From the NCBI RefSeq assembly GCF_007475365.1, contig NZ_CP034442.1, forward strand, positions 868,001 through 932,000: a DNA stretch of 64,000 nucleotides. The letters are read 5' to 3'. Positions 1 through 9,181 of this stretch are shown in pieces. A model generated the notes under the pieces. The model did not search any database. It was not told the DNA's origin and worked only from the letters and a program-made list of their open reading frames with translations. Position 1 is the first letter of the stretch. Each line of letters starts with the position of its first letter. The DNA comes from Streptococcus oralis subsp. dentisani. GTDB lineage: Bacteria > Bacillota > Bacilli > Lactobacillales > Streptococcaceae. Both the position numbers and the translations under genes were made by a program.

Positions 1-1304
1 CGTGCGCGATTTTCAGCACGCTTGGTTTTGCGACGTTTTTCATCCACCGCCCATTGAATCTTCTTCTTATAGCCTGGTTTGACTTTTTTCTTTTTCTTTT
101 TAACCAAGCCAATCATTTCAATATCAAGCTTATCCTGCTTCTTTTCACGGTTGGCACGACGGTCACGGTCATAGGTATCTTGAAACTCTCCGTCTTTGAC
201 CATCTTCGGAGTAAACTTGATCCCTAATTTTTCCAACTCACGGATATCCGAGTCATCACTTGGCTGGTAAAGGGTGATAGCTGTACCAGGTAAACCATTA
301 CGTCCAGTACGTCCCACACGGTGGATAAAGAAGGACAAGTCTTGCGGAATGGCATCATTGATGACATGACTGACACCTTCAATATCAATTCCACGCGCTG
401 CCAAGTCCGTTGCGACAATGTACTCAAAATCCAGATTTTTCACCTGATTCATGATTCGCTTGCGTTCACGAGGAGCAATATCCCCATGAATCTTAGCCAC
501 CTTCAATCCTTGAGCAGTCAAATAAGAATGCAATTCATCTGCACGCGTTTTTGTGTTAACAAAAATCATTGCTAAATAAGGCTGCATCAACTGGGTCAGC
601 TCGTAAATTTGAGCATTCTTGTCGCGGCCCTTGGTCGAAATCAACCAATTATCGATCGTATCTGAGATAACTGTCTTAGTCTTGATTTTTTCCATGACAG
701 GATTTGACAAATATTTTTTCAAGAAGGGCTGCAACTTCTGTGGAATAGTTGCTGAAAAGACCATGAATTGCAAGTCTTTTGGAAGGCTTCCTGCAATCTT
801 GTCAACTGTCTCCAAGAATCCCATATCTAAGGTCATATCGGCTTCATCGACAACAAAAGTCTTAGCCTTGTGAATAGCCAAATCACCAGATTTGACCAAG
901 TCATAGATACGCCCTGGCGTTCCGATAACGATATGTGGTTGGTTGCTGGCAAGTTTTTCAATCTGACGCGCCTTATCCGTACCGCCAACATAGTTAACCA
1001 CACGGACTTCGACATCTGAGTGGGCCGCAATCTGACGAGCTGCTTGGTAAATCTGAGTAGCTAACTCACGACTTGGAGCCGTAATGACCGCTTGCACACT
1101 ATCACTAGTTTCATCTAATTGCTGGAAAATGGGCAACAAAAAAGTATGAGTCTTTCCTGAACCTGTTTTTGACTCACCGACCAAGTCTCGACCTGCTAAG
1201 ACAATAGGAATTAACTTATCCTGTACCTCTGTCGGAGTTGTAAACTTCAACTCCTCCAAAGCCTTTTCTATATAGTTTTTAAACTGAAATTTCGTAAATG
1301 ACAT
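1..1304 (-). CDS. DEAD-box ATP-dependent RNA helicase (3' end beyond window)
   Basis: I translated this from the ATG at 1302-1304; about 434 codons lie in the window and the gene runs off the left edge. The protein shows the standard DEAD-box order: ESKTGSGKT (motif I), a DEAD box in VVDEADMTLD, SAT in FSATIP, and HRVGRTGR (motif VI), so both RecA-like domains are present. After motif VI there is a lysine/arginine-rich tail, typical of RNA-binding extensions. The family unwinds structured RNA in mRNA decay and ribosome assembly. It resembles the roughly 450-residue CshB-like streptococcal helicase, so probably only a short C-terminal piece is missing. The start is supported by GAGGATAAT just upstream and an extended -10 at 1332-1340. 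CshA versus CshB is not settled from sequence alone. Confidence 0.92.
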   Translation of the reverse strand, partial: MSFTKFQFKNYIEKALEELKFTTPTEVQDKLIPIVLAGRDLVGESKTGSGKTHTFLLPIFQQLDETSDSVQAVITAPSRELATQIYQAARQIAAHSDVEVRVVNYVGGTDKARQIEKLASNQPHIVIGTPGRIYDLVKSGDLAIHKAKTFVVDEADMTLDMGFLETVDKIAGSLPKDLQFMVFSATIPQKLQPFLKKYLSNPVMEKIKTKTVISDTIDNWLISTKGRDKNAQIYELTQLMQPYLAMIFVNTKTRADELHSYLTAQGLKVAKIHGDIAPRERKRIMNQVKNLDFEYIVATDLAARGIDIEGVSHVINDAIPQDLSFFIHRVGRTGRNGLPGTAITLYQPSDDSDIRELEKLGIKFTPKMVKDGEFQDTYDRDRRANREKKQDKLDIEMIGLVKKKKKKVKPGYKKKIQWAVDEKRRKTKRAENRA

Positions 1305-1331
1305 ATTATCCTCAATTCTATTCATTTAACC

Positions 1332-1340
1332 ATTATACCA
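1332..1340 (-). promoter_or_regulatory. Extended -10 promoter of the helicase gene
   Basis: On the minus strand this reads TGGTATAAT, a perfect extended -10, 27 bases before the ATG. No convincing -35 is seen, as is common for extended -10 promoters in streptococci. Confidence 0.7.
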
Positions 1341-1457
1341 TATTTTGAACATTTTCAGTAGTCCAACTCATCTGGCCTACCACAAGGCTATCAATTTCTC
1401 CAAATACCTCTCTTAGACTTGAAATCACACATTTTGATTTCTACCCAAAATACAAAA

Positions 1458-1482
1458 AGAGAAGACCAAATTGGTCTTCTCT
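1458..1482 (-). terminator. Terminator after the SHIRT surface-protein gene
   Basis: Ten-base perfect stem (agagaagacc / ggtcttctct) with a 5-base loop, followed on the minus strand by TTTTT. It lies about 100 bases after the stop codon of the surface protein and before the helicase promoter. Nothing else is evident in the 1305-1579 gap. Confidence 0.85.
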
Positions 1483-1579
1483 CAGCCTTAAAACTTGTGA
1501 CTCAGATAGATTTGTCAAACAGTCAACTACCTGCTTAATAATCTTATAAAAGTCGATATACTCTAGATGAAATCAGTAC

Positions 1580-4500
1580 TTAATCATCTTTCCGCTTGCG
1601 ACCAAGAAGTAATGCTCCTAAACCTGCAAGAAGAGAGCTAGTCATTAACCCAGTGAGTGAAAGTGGTGCAGTGCTACCTGTATTTGGCAATGTAGCTTGT
1701 TTTGCTTTTTCTCCTGCCGGACTTTGAGCTGGTGGATTCTCTTCAGGTTTTCTTGGTTGAAGTCTATTTGCCTGATTATTATCAGCTCCCTGCTCTCCCC
1801 CTGGGTTCACTGGTGGAACTGGATTTGGTTGCGGCTGCGGCTGTGGCGCTGGTTCCGGCTGTGGCGCTGGTTCTGGTTGTGGCTGCGGTTGCGGTTGCGG
1901 ACTAGGAGCTTGCTTAGCTTCAAAGGTCCATTTGCCGATGAAGGTTAGATTTGCTCCCTCTTCCACTTCTTGATAACCTAGGAATATCCATGTACCATTT
2001 GCAACAGCAACTTCTACAGGCATTGGTGCTTCTGGAACGAAAGCAATCGCTGCAGAAGAACTTGTGGTATATGTTCCACTTTGTGGAAGTAAGCTCAATA
2101 CTTCTGCTGGCAAGTTGTTGTCTGCTGTAGCACTCTCGAAGCGGTAAGTCACCGTATAGGTTTCAGTTACCGGTGCAGGCAAAACAGTAACTGGTACAGG
2201 AACTTCAGTAGAAGAACCATCTGGATAATCAACTCGTACTTTACCTGTGTAAGTTCCTGGTTTTGTTGTGTCAATTTGACCTGCAGGTGTGATATCAACT
2301 ACCTTAGTGCCAGATGGAAGGCTTGACAAGTTCGTCACATTATCGGTCAAGTCAGGTGTTTGTCCAACCTTGATAGTTTCTTCCGTTACTTGAGGCGTAT
2401 AAGTTTCAGCATTTGTCGGATTCGCCTTGAATTCCCACTTACCTAGGAAGGCTATGTCAGCCTTGTTGACAACAGCGTTAGCTGCATCATAGCCCTTGAA
2501 GGTCCATGTGCCGTCGTTCACTGGATCTGTATAGGTCGTTTGCGCTGGTTGCTGAGCTGAAACAGAGTCACCATTCACATAAGTTGCACTGTCACTTGGA
2601 GTCAAAGCGGTGATGCCTGCTGGAAGAGCTTTACCTGATGTTGCACTTGCGAAACTGTAAGTAGCTTGATACTTGTTAGCTACAAATTCCCATTTACCGA
2701 CAAACTCAACATTGGCCTTATTAACAACTACGCTAGTCACATCATAGCCCTTGAAGGTCCAAGTGCCATCGTTCACTGTGTCTGTGTAGGTTGTTTGCGC
2801 TGGTTGCTGAGCTGAAACAGAGTCACCATTCACATAAGTTGCACCGTCACTTGGAAGTAGCGTTGCGATACCTGCTGGAAGTTGCTTACCTGCCGTTGCG
2901 CTCTCGAAGCGATAAGTAGTTTGGTACTTGTTAGCTACAAATTCCCATTTACCGACGAAGGATACATTGGCCTTGTTGACGACTGCATTGTCTGCGTCGT
3001 AACCCTTGAAGGTCCAAGTGCCGTCGTTCACACTATCTGTGTAAGTGGTTTGCGCTGGTTGCTCAGCGGAAACAGAGGCACCATTCACATAAGTTGCACT
3101 GTCGCTTGGAAGCAGCGTTGCGATACCTGCTGGAAGTTGCTTACCTGCTGTTTCACTCTCGAAGCGGTAAGTAGCTTGGTACTTGTTGGCTTCAAAGGTC
3201 CAGTTACCGACGAAGGATACATTGGCCTTGTTGACAACAGCGCTAGCTGCGTCATAACCCTTGAAGGTCCATGTGCCGTCATTCACACTATCTGTGTAGG
3301 TCGTTTGAGATGGTTGTTGAGCTGAAACAGAGGCACCATTCACATAAGTTGCACTGTCGCTTGGAAGCAGCGTTGCGATACCTGCTGGAAGTTGCTTACC
3401 TGATGTTGCACTTGCGAAACTGTAAGTAGCTTGGTACTTGTTAGCTTCAAAGAACCATTTTCCTACAAACTCTACATCGGACTTGTTGACAACGGCGCTA
3501 GCTGCGTCGTAACCCTTGAAGGTCCATGTGCCGTCGTTCACAGTATCTGTGTAAGTGGTTTGGGATGGTTGTTGAGCGGAAACAGAGGCACCATTCACAT
3601 ATCTTGCACTGTCACTTGGGGTTAATGCTGCGATGGCTGCTGGAAGAGTCTTACCTGCTGTTGCGCTCTCGAAGCGGTAAGCTGCTTGGTACTTGTTGGC
3701 TTCAAAGGCCCATGTACCTACAAACTCCACATTTGCCTTGTTCACGACTGCATTGGCTGCGTCGTAACCCTTGAAGGTCCAGATGCCGTCGTTCACTGCG
3801 TCGGTGTAAGTGGTTTGAGATGGTTGCTGAGCGGAAACAGAGGCACCATTCACATAAGTTGCACTGTCACTTGGAGCCAATGCTGCAATGGCTGCTGGAA
3901 GTGCTTTTCCTGCTGTCTCACTCTCGAAGCGGTAAGTAGCTTGATACTTGTTAGCTTCAAAGGACCATTTTCCTACAAACTCCACATTTGCCTTGTTCAC
4001 GACTGCATTGGCTGCGTCGTAACCCTTGAAGGTCCAAGTGCCGTCGTTCACTGCGTCGGTGTAAGTGGTTTGAGATGGTTGCTGAGCGGAAACAGAGGCA
4101 CCATTCACATAAGTTGCACTGTCACTTGGAGTCAAGGCTGCGATGGCTGCTGGAAGAGCTTGACCTGCTGTCTCACTCTCGAAGCGGTAACTTGCTTGAT
4201 ACTTGTTAGCTTCAAAGGCCCATTTTCCTACAAACTCTACATTTGCCTTGTTGACCACAGCGCTAGCTGCGTCGTAACCCTTGAAGGTCCAGATGCCGTC
4301 GTTCACTGCGTCGGTGTACGTGGTTTGAGATGGTTGTTGAGCGGAAACAGAGGCACCATTCACATAAGTTGCACTGTCACTTGGAGTCAAGGCTGTGATG
4401 GCTGCTGGAAGAGATTTCCCTGATGTTGCGCTCTCGAAGCGGTAAGTAGCTTGATACTTGTTAGCTTCAAACTTCCACTTACCTGTGAAAGTCAAATCAG

Positions 4501-7500
4501 ATTTTTTCACAATCTTACTTTTGGCATCGTAACCAACGAAAGTCCAGGTACCATCGTTCATATCATCTTTGTAAGTCGTTTTAGTCAACTCTTCTGGTAC
4601 AACTTTTTGCATGTTGTAATAGCTTGAGCTGTCTTTTGGTGCTTTCTTCTGGATAAATTCAGGCAAATCAACACCAGATGTAACACTTACAAAAGTATAG
4701 CTTACATGATGCGGTCTAGGCGTCACTTCCCAGATACCCGTAAATGTCACGCGCTTGCCATTATAGGTCGCATTCTTCTGATCATAACCTTTGAAGGTCC
4801 AGACATAATCTTTTTCTTCGTCGACTACTGATTCTTTAGCAGGTTGTTTGGCTATAATGATGTCACCAACCTTATAAGAAGCCTCATCATTTGGAAGCAT
4901 TCCCAAAATACTTTGTGGCAATGGAACACCTGCTTTAGATGATTTGAATACATATTCTGGATTTGGAGTAGGCACCCAGCTTCCAAGGAAAGTCTGTCTG
5001 CCTTTTCCTACAACAATTTTTTCTTTATCGTATCCTGCAAATGTCCAAGTCACTTTATTCGCTGTATCAACATAAGTCGTTTCACTTGGTTGTTCAGCCA
5101 GAATTTCCTTAGGATATAACTTGTAATCATAAGGATTTTTCGGAGTCAACTTGGTGATATGATCTGGTAGTGCGAAAGCAGGATTAGTTGATTGGAACTG
5201 ATAATCTATACCATTTGGCGTAAAGCTCCAAGCTCCTGTGATGGTCTTCACTTTCGTACCTGCAATGGCTTTTCCGTATTTATCCGCATCAAAACCATGG
5301 AAGGTCCATGTACCTGTCGGAACAGTTACTGTGGTGGTGTCAAGTTTGCTTGCATCTTTGTAATCATCAGCTCGTGCAACGAAATCAGTGCCAGCTGGAA
5401 GCATGTCGCGAATCTTATTTGGAAGAGGATACGCAGGAGTCGAGTTAGTAAATTTATACTCCACTCTATAGATCGTATCAGACTGATTGGTAGGAACCAA
5501 AATCCATTTCCCTCTAAAGATAACGTCTCCTGCCCCGACTGTTTTCACACGTGGAGAAATAGTCGTATTATCATCTTCATAGTAGTCATCAAATACCCAA
5601 GTCCCTCGGCCATCAGGATCCTCAAATCTTGTTTTAGACGGCATTTTAACGCGAGCTTTTTCACCCTTGACAAATTCTCTTTCGTAAGTGATTAAATTAT
5701 ACAAAGTTGATGGCGGATAGATCGTTTGACCAGAATCATCTTTTGAATCTGTATAGAAGTCATAATAAACACTACGCTTGGTCGGTTCAAAGACCCAGTG
5801 GAGTGTGTAAGTAGAGTCCTCATCATCAGATGGTTTTTCTATCTTCTCAGGAGCAATAAACTTCCATGTACCATCATTATCATCATCTGTGTATGTATAG
5901 AAACTTTCAATGACATATCTAACATTATCAGAATAATCTTTCGGAGATGTCGTGATAGAAGCTGGAATTTGCGCCTTCAGATCATTCGGAATAGCCTTCC
6001 CTGGGGTATCACTGACAAAGTCAAAGGAAACAGTCTTATCTCTGTGTGGTGTGAAGGACCATTTACCTGTAAAGAGAACTTTATCTTGATTAACTACCTT
6101 GCTATTAGCGTCATAGCCATTAAATTTCCAAGTACCCTCGTTATCAAAGTCCATGTAGGTCGTCTCACGTGGATATTCCACATATACAGTATCGCCATTA
6201 TCGTAAGTATTTGTATTACTTGGCGTCAAGGCCTTAACTGCAGCTGGTAGAGATCGACTAGGATCTGAGCTAACAAACTCATAGTTTTCTGAGTACTTAT
6301 CCGCTACAAAAGTCCAAGTACCTGTAAACTTAAGGTTCCATCCTTTATGATCCCACTCACTTACTGGTTTTTCAGTAAAATCGTAGCCTGTAAAGGTCCA
6401 GGTACCCTTGTTAACTGCATCATAGTAGGACTCTTGAGTCGGTCTAACAGACTGAACCATCTCACCTTTCGGGTATTGCTTTCTCTTTGCATACTCCCAT
6501 TCAGGCATATCTACCGGCTTCAGATTATTGATCTCAGCAGGTAGTGCTTTGCCAGCCGTTCCACTGAGAAACTCATAAGTCGGTTTCCGAGGAACCCCTT
6601 TAAATACAAACTCCAATGGTATTGTAACTTTTGGTATTTCCCCATATGTAGCCGCCCGCTCTAGTTCACGACTGAAGGTTAAATCTACTACATCTTCCTC
6701 AAAGGTCCAATTTCCTTCATTTTCCGCATCATAAAAGGGTTTGTAGACACCTTGAACTTCATCGTAGCGAAGCAAGGCTGCTACCGTATCCCGTATATCT
6801 TTAGGTAAATGCTCATCACGTTTATCAAACTGATTGAGAGAAAGCTTGTAATCGTATAGCTTACTTTCTAGATCTTTTATCTCCTTAGGAAGAGGTAATT
6901 TATATTCGTCACGTGAGGTCTTAGGACTACTTGGTAAATGATAAAAATTCTCAAAATCGTGTTGGTTCATAGGCTTGTAGGATACAGTGACATCCTCAAA
7001 GTATTTCCAAGTTCCTACGAACTCTACATCGCCATTGTTTGCCACTTTACTTGGAGCATCAAAGCCAGTCAAAGCCCAATAGCCTTTTCGGTTAGGATAT
7101 TCTTCTGAAGTATAAAAAACATAGTGAAATTCTTGTGCTTTTACTACTTCACCCTCAGCAAATCTTCTTTTATCTTCTGGACTCCAATTTGCAACATAAG
7201 ATGGCGGAGTTGTTCCTGGTGAACCATTAACCGCTCTATAGGTAGCCTTGTATGGTGTCGGTGTGAATTCCCACTTACCTGTAAAGAAGACATCATCTTT
7301 GTCAATCACCTGACTATCATAGTCATAGCCCTTAAAGGTCCATCTACCACTTCCATCATTCTCTACATAAGTTGTTTCAGTTGGCTGGATGGCCTTTACT
7401 TTATCGCCCTTTTTGTAGATTTTTGTGTCTTCTGGCTTCAAGTAGTTCAGAGTAAGCGGAGTTGTTTTTCCTGGTGTAGCACTTTCAAACTCATAAAGTG

Positions 7501-8110
7501 CTGAGCGAGGAGTTTTATCCTTGTCTGGGATGAACTTCGGATTTTTATCACGAAGACCAGAATTGACAAAGTTCACGAGATTGCGATAAATTTTATCAAT
7601 TTCTTCTTGCTTTGTCGCAGTTTGAAGCACGCTATCAGCAGCTGCCATCACGCCGTTCAAGATTTCTAGACTATCGTCTGTCTTACTTGAAAAGTCCTTG
7701 CTACGCAACTCTTTGAGGTAGTTTTCCAAAGCGCTCTTATTGAGACTAGCATTTGCTGACGCTGGTTGAGCAGTGATTGCAGCTGGCTGGCTTGTGCCTG
7801 TAGCTGGCTGAGCATTTTTAAAAGCAGTCGAATCTGTTGCTTGACTTGTCTCTGTCGCAGCAGGTGCAGCAGACTTCAAAGCAACTTGGCTTTCTTTCTG
7901 AGGCTCTGCTTGCTCTATTGTAGAAGAGCCCACCGAGACCTGATTTTCTGCTTTATTCTCCACTTGTTCAGTAGTTGCAAGCTCATCAGCTTGAGTTACT
8001 TGAGCGGCTCCAAGCGCCGCAGGCGCAAACAAAAATCCAATCGCAAGTGACACAGTAGCAACTGATAATTTGCGGATTGAATATTTTATCTTTCTATCCT
8101 GAAAAAACAT
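1580..8110 (-). CDS. Giant LPXTG surface protein with about 20 SHIRT repeats and a Rib-like domain (periscope-type adhesin)
   Basis: 2176 residues. The N-terminus carries a YSIRK signal (YSIRKLSVATVSLAIG), then a Ser/Thr/Ala/Gln-rich stretch to about residue 200. Next come about 11 divergent SHIRT-like domains (roughly 204-1213; each closes with a WTF-G-YD ... F-G-W pattern), then eight nearly identical 85-residue SHIRT repeats (about 1215-1897). These are followed by a Rib-like domain (about 1904-1978, TPDLTDNVTNL ... PGTYTGKVRVDYPDGS), one more divergent SHIRT (about 1984-2064), a Pro/Gln/Glu wall-spanning segment, LPNTG at 2141-2145, a hydrophobic segment and RKRKDD. SHIRT and Rib domains are known as rigid stalk modules in streptococcal 'periscope' proteins, whose repeat number sets how far the N-terminus projects. 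The N-terminal part presumably binds a host or partner-cell ligand; which one cannot be read from the sequence. The gene is monocistronic, with its own promoter and terminator. Confidence 0.93.
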   Translation of the reverse strand: MFFQDRKIKYSIRKLSVATVSLAIGFLFAPAALGAAQVTQADELATTEQVENKAENQVSVGSSTIEQAEPQKESQVALKSAAPAATETSQATDSTAFKNAQPATGTSQPAAITAQPASANASLNKSALENYLKELRSKDFSSKTDDSLEILNGVMAAADSVLQTATKQEEIDKIYRNLVNFVNSGLRDKNPKFIPDKDKTPRSALYEFESATPGKTTPLTLNYLKPEDTKIYKKGDKVKAIQPTETTYVENDGSGRWTFKGYDYDSQVIDKDDVFFTGKWEFTPTPYKATYRAVNGSPGTTPPSYVANWSPEDKRRFAEGEVVKAQEFHYVFYTSEEYPNRKGYWALTGFDAPSKVANNGDVEFVGTWKYFEDVTVSYKPMNQHDFENFYHLPSSPKTSRDEYKLPLPKEIKDLESKLYDYKLSLNQFDKRDEHLPKDIRDTVAALLRYDEVQGVYKPFYDAENEGNWTFEEDVVDLTFSRELERAATYGEIPKVTIPLEFVFKGVPRKPTYEFLSGTAGKALPAEINNLKPVDMPEWEYAKRKQYPKGEMVQSVRPTQESYYDAVNKGTWTFTGYDFTEKPVSEWDHKGWNLKFTGTWTFVADKYSENYEFVSSDPSRSLPAAVKALTPSNTNTYDNGDTVYVEYPRETTYMDFDNEGTWKFNGYDANSKVVNQDKVLFTGKWSFTPHRDKTVSFDFVSDTPGKAIPNDLKAQIPASITTSPKDYSDNVRYVIESFYTYTDDDNDGTWKFIAPEKIEKPSDDEDSTYTLHWVFEPTKRSVYYDFYTDSKDDSGQTIYPPSTLYNLITYEREFVKGEKARVKMPSKTRFEDPDGRGTWVFDDYYEDDNTTISPRVKTVGAGDVIFRGKWILVPTNQSDTIYRVEYKFTNSTPAYPLPNKIRDMLPAGTDFVARADDYKDASKLDTTTVTVPTGTWTFHGFDADKYGKAIAGTKVKTITGAWSFTPNGIDYQFQSTNPAFALPDHITKLTPKNPYDYKLYPKEILAEQPSETTYVDTANKVTWTFAGYDKEKIVVGKGRQTFLGSWVPTPNPEYVFKSSKAGVPLPQSILGMLPNDEASYKVGDIIIAKQPAKESVVDEEKDYVWTFKGYDQKNATYNGKRVTFTGIWEVTPRPHHVSYTFVSVTSGVDLPEFIQKKAPKDSSSYYNMQKVVPEELTKTTYKDDMNDGTWTFVGYDAKSKIVKKSDLTFTGKWKFEANKYQATYRFESATSGKSLPAAITALTPSDSATYVNGASVSAQQPSQTTYTDAVNDGIWTFKGYDAASAVVNKANVEFVGKWAFEANKYQASYRFESETAGQALPAAIAALTPSDSATYVNGASVSAQQPSQTTYTDAVNDGTWTFKGYDAANAVVNKANVEFVGKWSFEANKYQATYRFESETAGKALPAAIAALAPSDSATYVNGASVSAQQPSQTTYTDAVNDGIWTFKGYDAANAVVNKANVEFVGTWAFEANKYQAAYRFESATAGKTLPAAIAALTPSDSARYVNGASVSAQQPSQTTYTDTVNDGTWTFKGYDAASAVVNKSDVEFVGKWFFEANKYQATYSFASATSGKQLPAGIATLLPSDSATYVNGASVSAQQPSQTTYTDSVNDGTWTFKGYDAASAVVNKANVSFVGNWTFEANKYQATYRFESETAGKQLPAGIATLLPSDSATYVNGASVSAEQPAQTTYTDSVNDGTWTFKGYDADNAVVNKANVSFVGKWEFVANKYQTTYRFESATAGKQLPAGIATLLPSDGATYVNGDSVSAQQPAQTTYTDTVNDGTWTFKGYDVTSVVVNKANVEFVGKWEFVANKYQATYSFASATSGKALPAGITALTPSDSATYVNGDSVSAQQPAQTTYTDPVNDGTWTFKGYDAANAVVNKADIAFLGKWEFKANPTNAETYTPQVTEETIKVGQTPDLTDNVTNLSSLPSGTKVVDITPAGQIDTTKPGTYTGKVRVDYPDGSSTEVPVPVTVLPAPVTETYTVTYRFESATADNNLPAEVLSLLPQSGTYTTSSSAAIAFVPEAPMPVEVAVANGTWIFLGYQEVEEGANLTFIGKWTFEAKQAPSPQPQPQPQPEPAPQPEPAPQPQPQPNPVPPVNPGGEQGADNNQANRLQPRKPEENPPAQSPAGEKAKQATLPNTGSTAPLSLTGLMTSSLLAGLGALLLGRKRKDD
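2430..4470 (-). repeat. Eight tandem 255-bp high-identity SHIRT repeats
   Basis: Eight in-frame units of 85 codons. Each contains variants of PSDSATYVNGASVSAQQPSQTTYTD split by a few substitutions and ends in FVGKW-FEANKYQ. The DNA is close to identical between units, with long shared tracts, in contrast to the 11 older, strongly diverged SHIRT units upstream in the protein. This is a substrate for RecA-dependent or slippage-driven change of repeat number. Confidence 0.92.
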
Positions 8111-8138
8111 TCCAGTCCTCCTTTTATTTCATAATTTC

Positions 8139-8144
8139 ATTCTA
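8139..8144 (-). promoter_or_regulatory. -10 element of the SHIRT protein gene
   Basis: TAGAAT preceded by TGA (extended -10) on the minus strand. A strong AAAAGGAGG ribosome binding site lies in front of the ATG at 8110. The rest of the 8111-8276 gap is AT-rich, with no gene seen. Confidence 0.55.
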
Positions 8145-8276
8145 TCATAAATAGTTAATATTAGCGATTTTTTTTTGACCGTAAATTTTTAAAAACTTAT
8201 TTGTGGATATTTCCTCATAATATACAAATATACAAAAAACTCCTTCTCCAAAATAGTAATTATAGGGATTTTTGTA

Positions 8277-8310
8277 AAAAAATGAAAGGAATCACTCCCT
8301 TTCATTTTTT
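8277..8310 (-). terminator. Terminator after the nuclease-like gene
   Basis: Thirteen-base perfect stem (aaaaaatgaaagg / cctttcatttttt) with an 8-base loop, a few bases past the stop codon at 8315. The A/T-rich outer stem makes it potentially bidirectional. Confidence 0.88.
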
Positions 8311-8314
8311 ACTT

Positions 8315-9130
8315 TTATTTCCAATTTAATACCGCGTTCAAACCATAATGATCGCTGACTTGTGGACTATTCTGACCATCAAAAACTACATGCAAGCTTT
8401 CTACTTCTAACTCTTTCGTTGTAAAGACATAGTCAATTCGAAGCGGTTCGGTATTTCCTTTCCAACCATCAATTTCTGGTGGAACGGTATAGCTACCGCT
8501 TCTCTCCTTAGCAACTTCAAAAGCATCTTGCAAATCCAGTGGACTAGCTAAAATCGCTTGATAGCCCTCCTGACCAGCTGGATTATTAAAATCACCTGCT
8601 AAAATCAGAGGTTTGTTCAAACCTTTCAGCACAGCCTCAAATCGTGCCCATTCCTCCTGGAAACCTTTATCCCACCAAGAGAGATGGACGCTTGCAAGAG
8701 CAAGCTCCTTGCCTTCAACCACTGTCTCTGCCAAGGCGACACGGCGAGTATGGTAGTCCGTTGGATCATCTACATCTGACACTAAAATTTCACGCGCCTT
8801 AATAGGCGTTTTAGATAAGATTGCCACACCTTCATGGTAGCGGTCATAGCCGATATGATTGTAAGCCCAAGTCCAGTAGTAATTCTTCCCTTTCTCAGAC
8901 AATTTTTCAACTAAAAGTCTCACATAGTGGTCTTGATGAATGGGTTCTGCCGCTGGTAAAGCTTGATAAAGATGATCAACCTCCACTTCTGGAGAAGTAA
9001 TTTCTTGATTGATTTCTTGGAAACAAATCAAATCATAGTCTTTTTCAAGAATATCCTGGAGCAAGAGCTGGAATTTTTCCTCTGCTTCCTTCTCCATCCA
9101 ACTGTGGGTATTGAGTGTTAAAAATTTCAT
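8315..9130 (-). CDS. Endonuclease/exonuclease/phosphatase family protein
   Basis: 271 residues. The fold family is recognisable by its catalytic blocks: FLTLNTHSWM at the start (metal-site Asn), LICFQEINQE (catalytic Glu), ASVHLSWWDKG, LILAGDFNNPAG (Asp/Asn of the active site), RIDYVF, and VSDHYGLNAVL (catalytic Asp-His near the end). Members are Mg-dependent phosphodiesterases acting on DNA, phospholipid head groups or other phosphoesters. The substrate of this branch is not identifiable here. There is no signal peptide, so it is cytoplasmic. It starts just past the terminator of ptsG and may partly depend on read-through from it. The ATG at 9130 is preceded by AGGAGAAAAGC, a good ribosome binding site. 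Confidence 0.88.
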   Translation of the reverse strand: MKFLTLNTHSWMEKEAEEKFQLLLQDILEKDYDLICFQEINQEITSPEVEVDHLYQALPAAEPIHQDHYVRLLVEKLSEKGKNYYWTWAYNHIGYDRYHEGVAILSKTPIKAREILVSDVDDPTDYHTRRVALAETVVEGKELALASVHLSWWDKGFQEEWARFEAVLKGLNKPLILAGDFNNPAGQEGYQAILASPLDLQDAFEVAKERSGSYTVPPEIDGWKGNTEPLRIDYVFTTKELEVESLHVVFDGQNSPQVSDHYGLNAVLNWK

Positions 9131-9148
9131 GCTTTTCTCCTAAAACAA

Positions 9149-9174
9149 GAGGTTGGAAAACAGCTTCCAACCTC
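9149..9174 (-). terminator. Terminator after ptsG
   Basis: Perfect ten-base stem (gaggttggaa / ttccaacctc) with a 6-base loop followed by TTGTTTT on the minus strand. It overlaps the leader of the downstream nuclease gene, so some read-through is likely. Confidence 0.8.
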
Positions 9175-9181
9175 AAGTATA

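Noticed and set aside
1305..1579. Additional small gene in the gap after the helicase promoter
   Set aside because: No open frame with a ribosome binding site; only the terminator and promoter are supported.
3686..4423. Plus-strand open frames of up to 245 codons opposite the SHIRT repeats
   Set aside because: They repeat with the same 255-base period as the sense gene and start and stop at arbitrary repeat positions; they are shadows.
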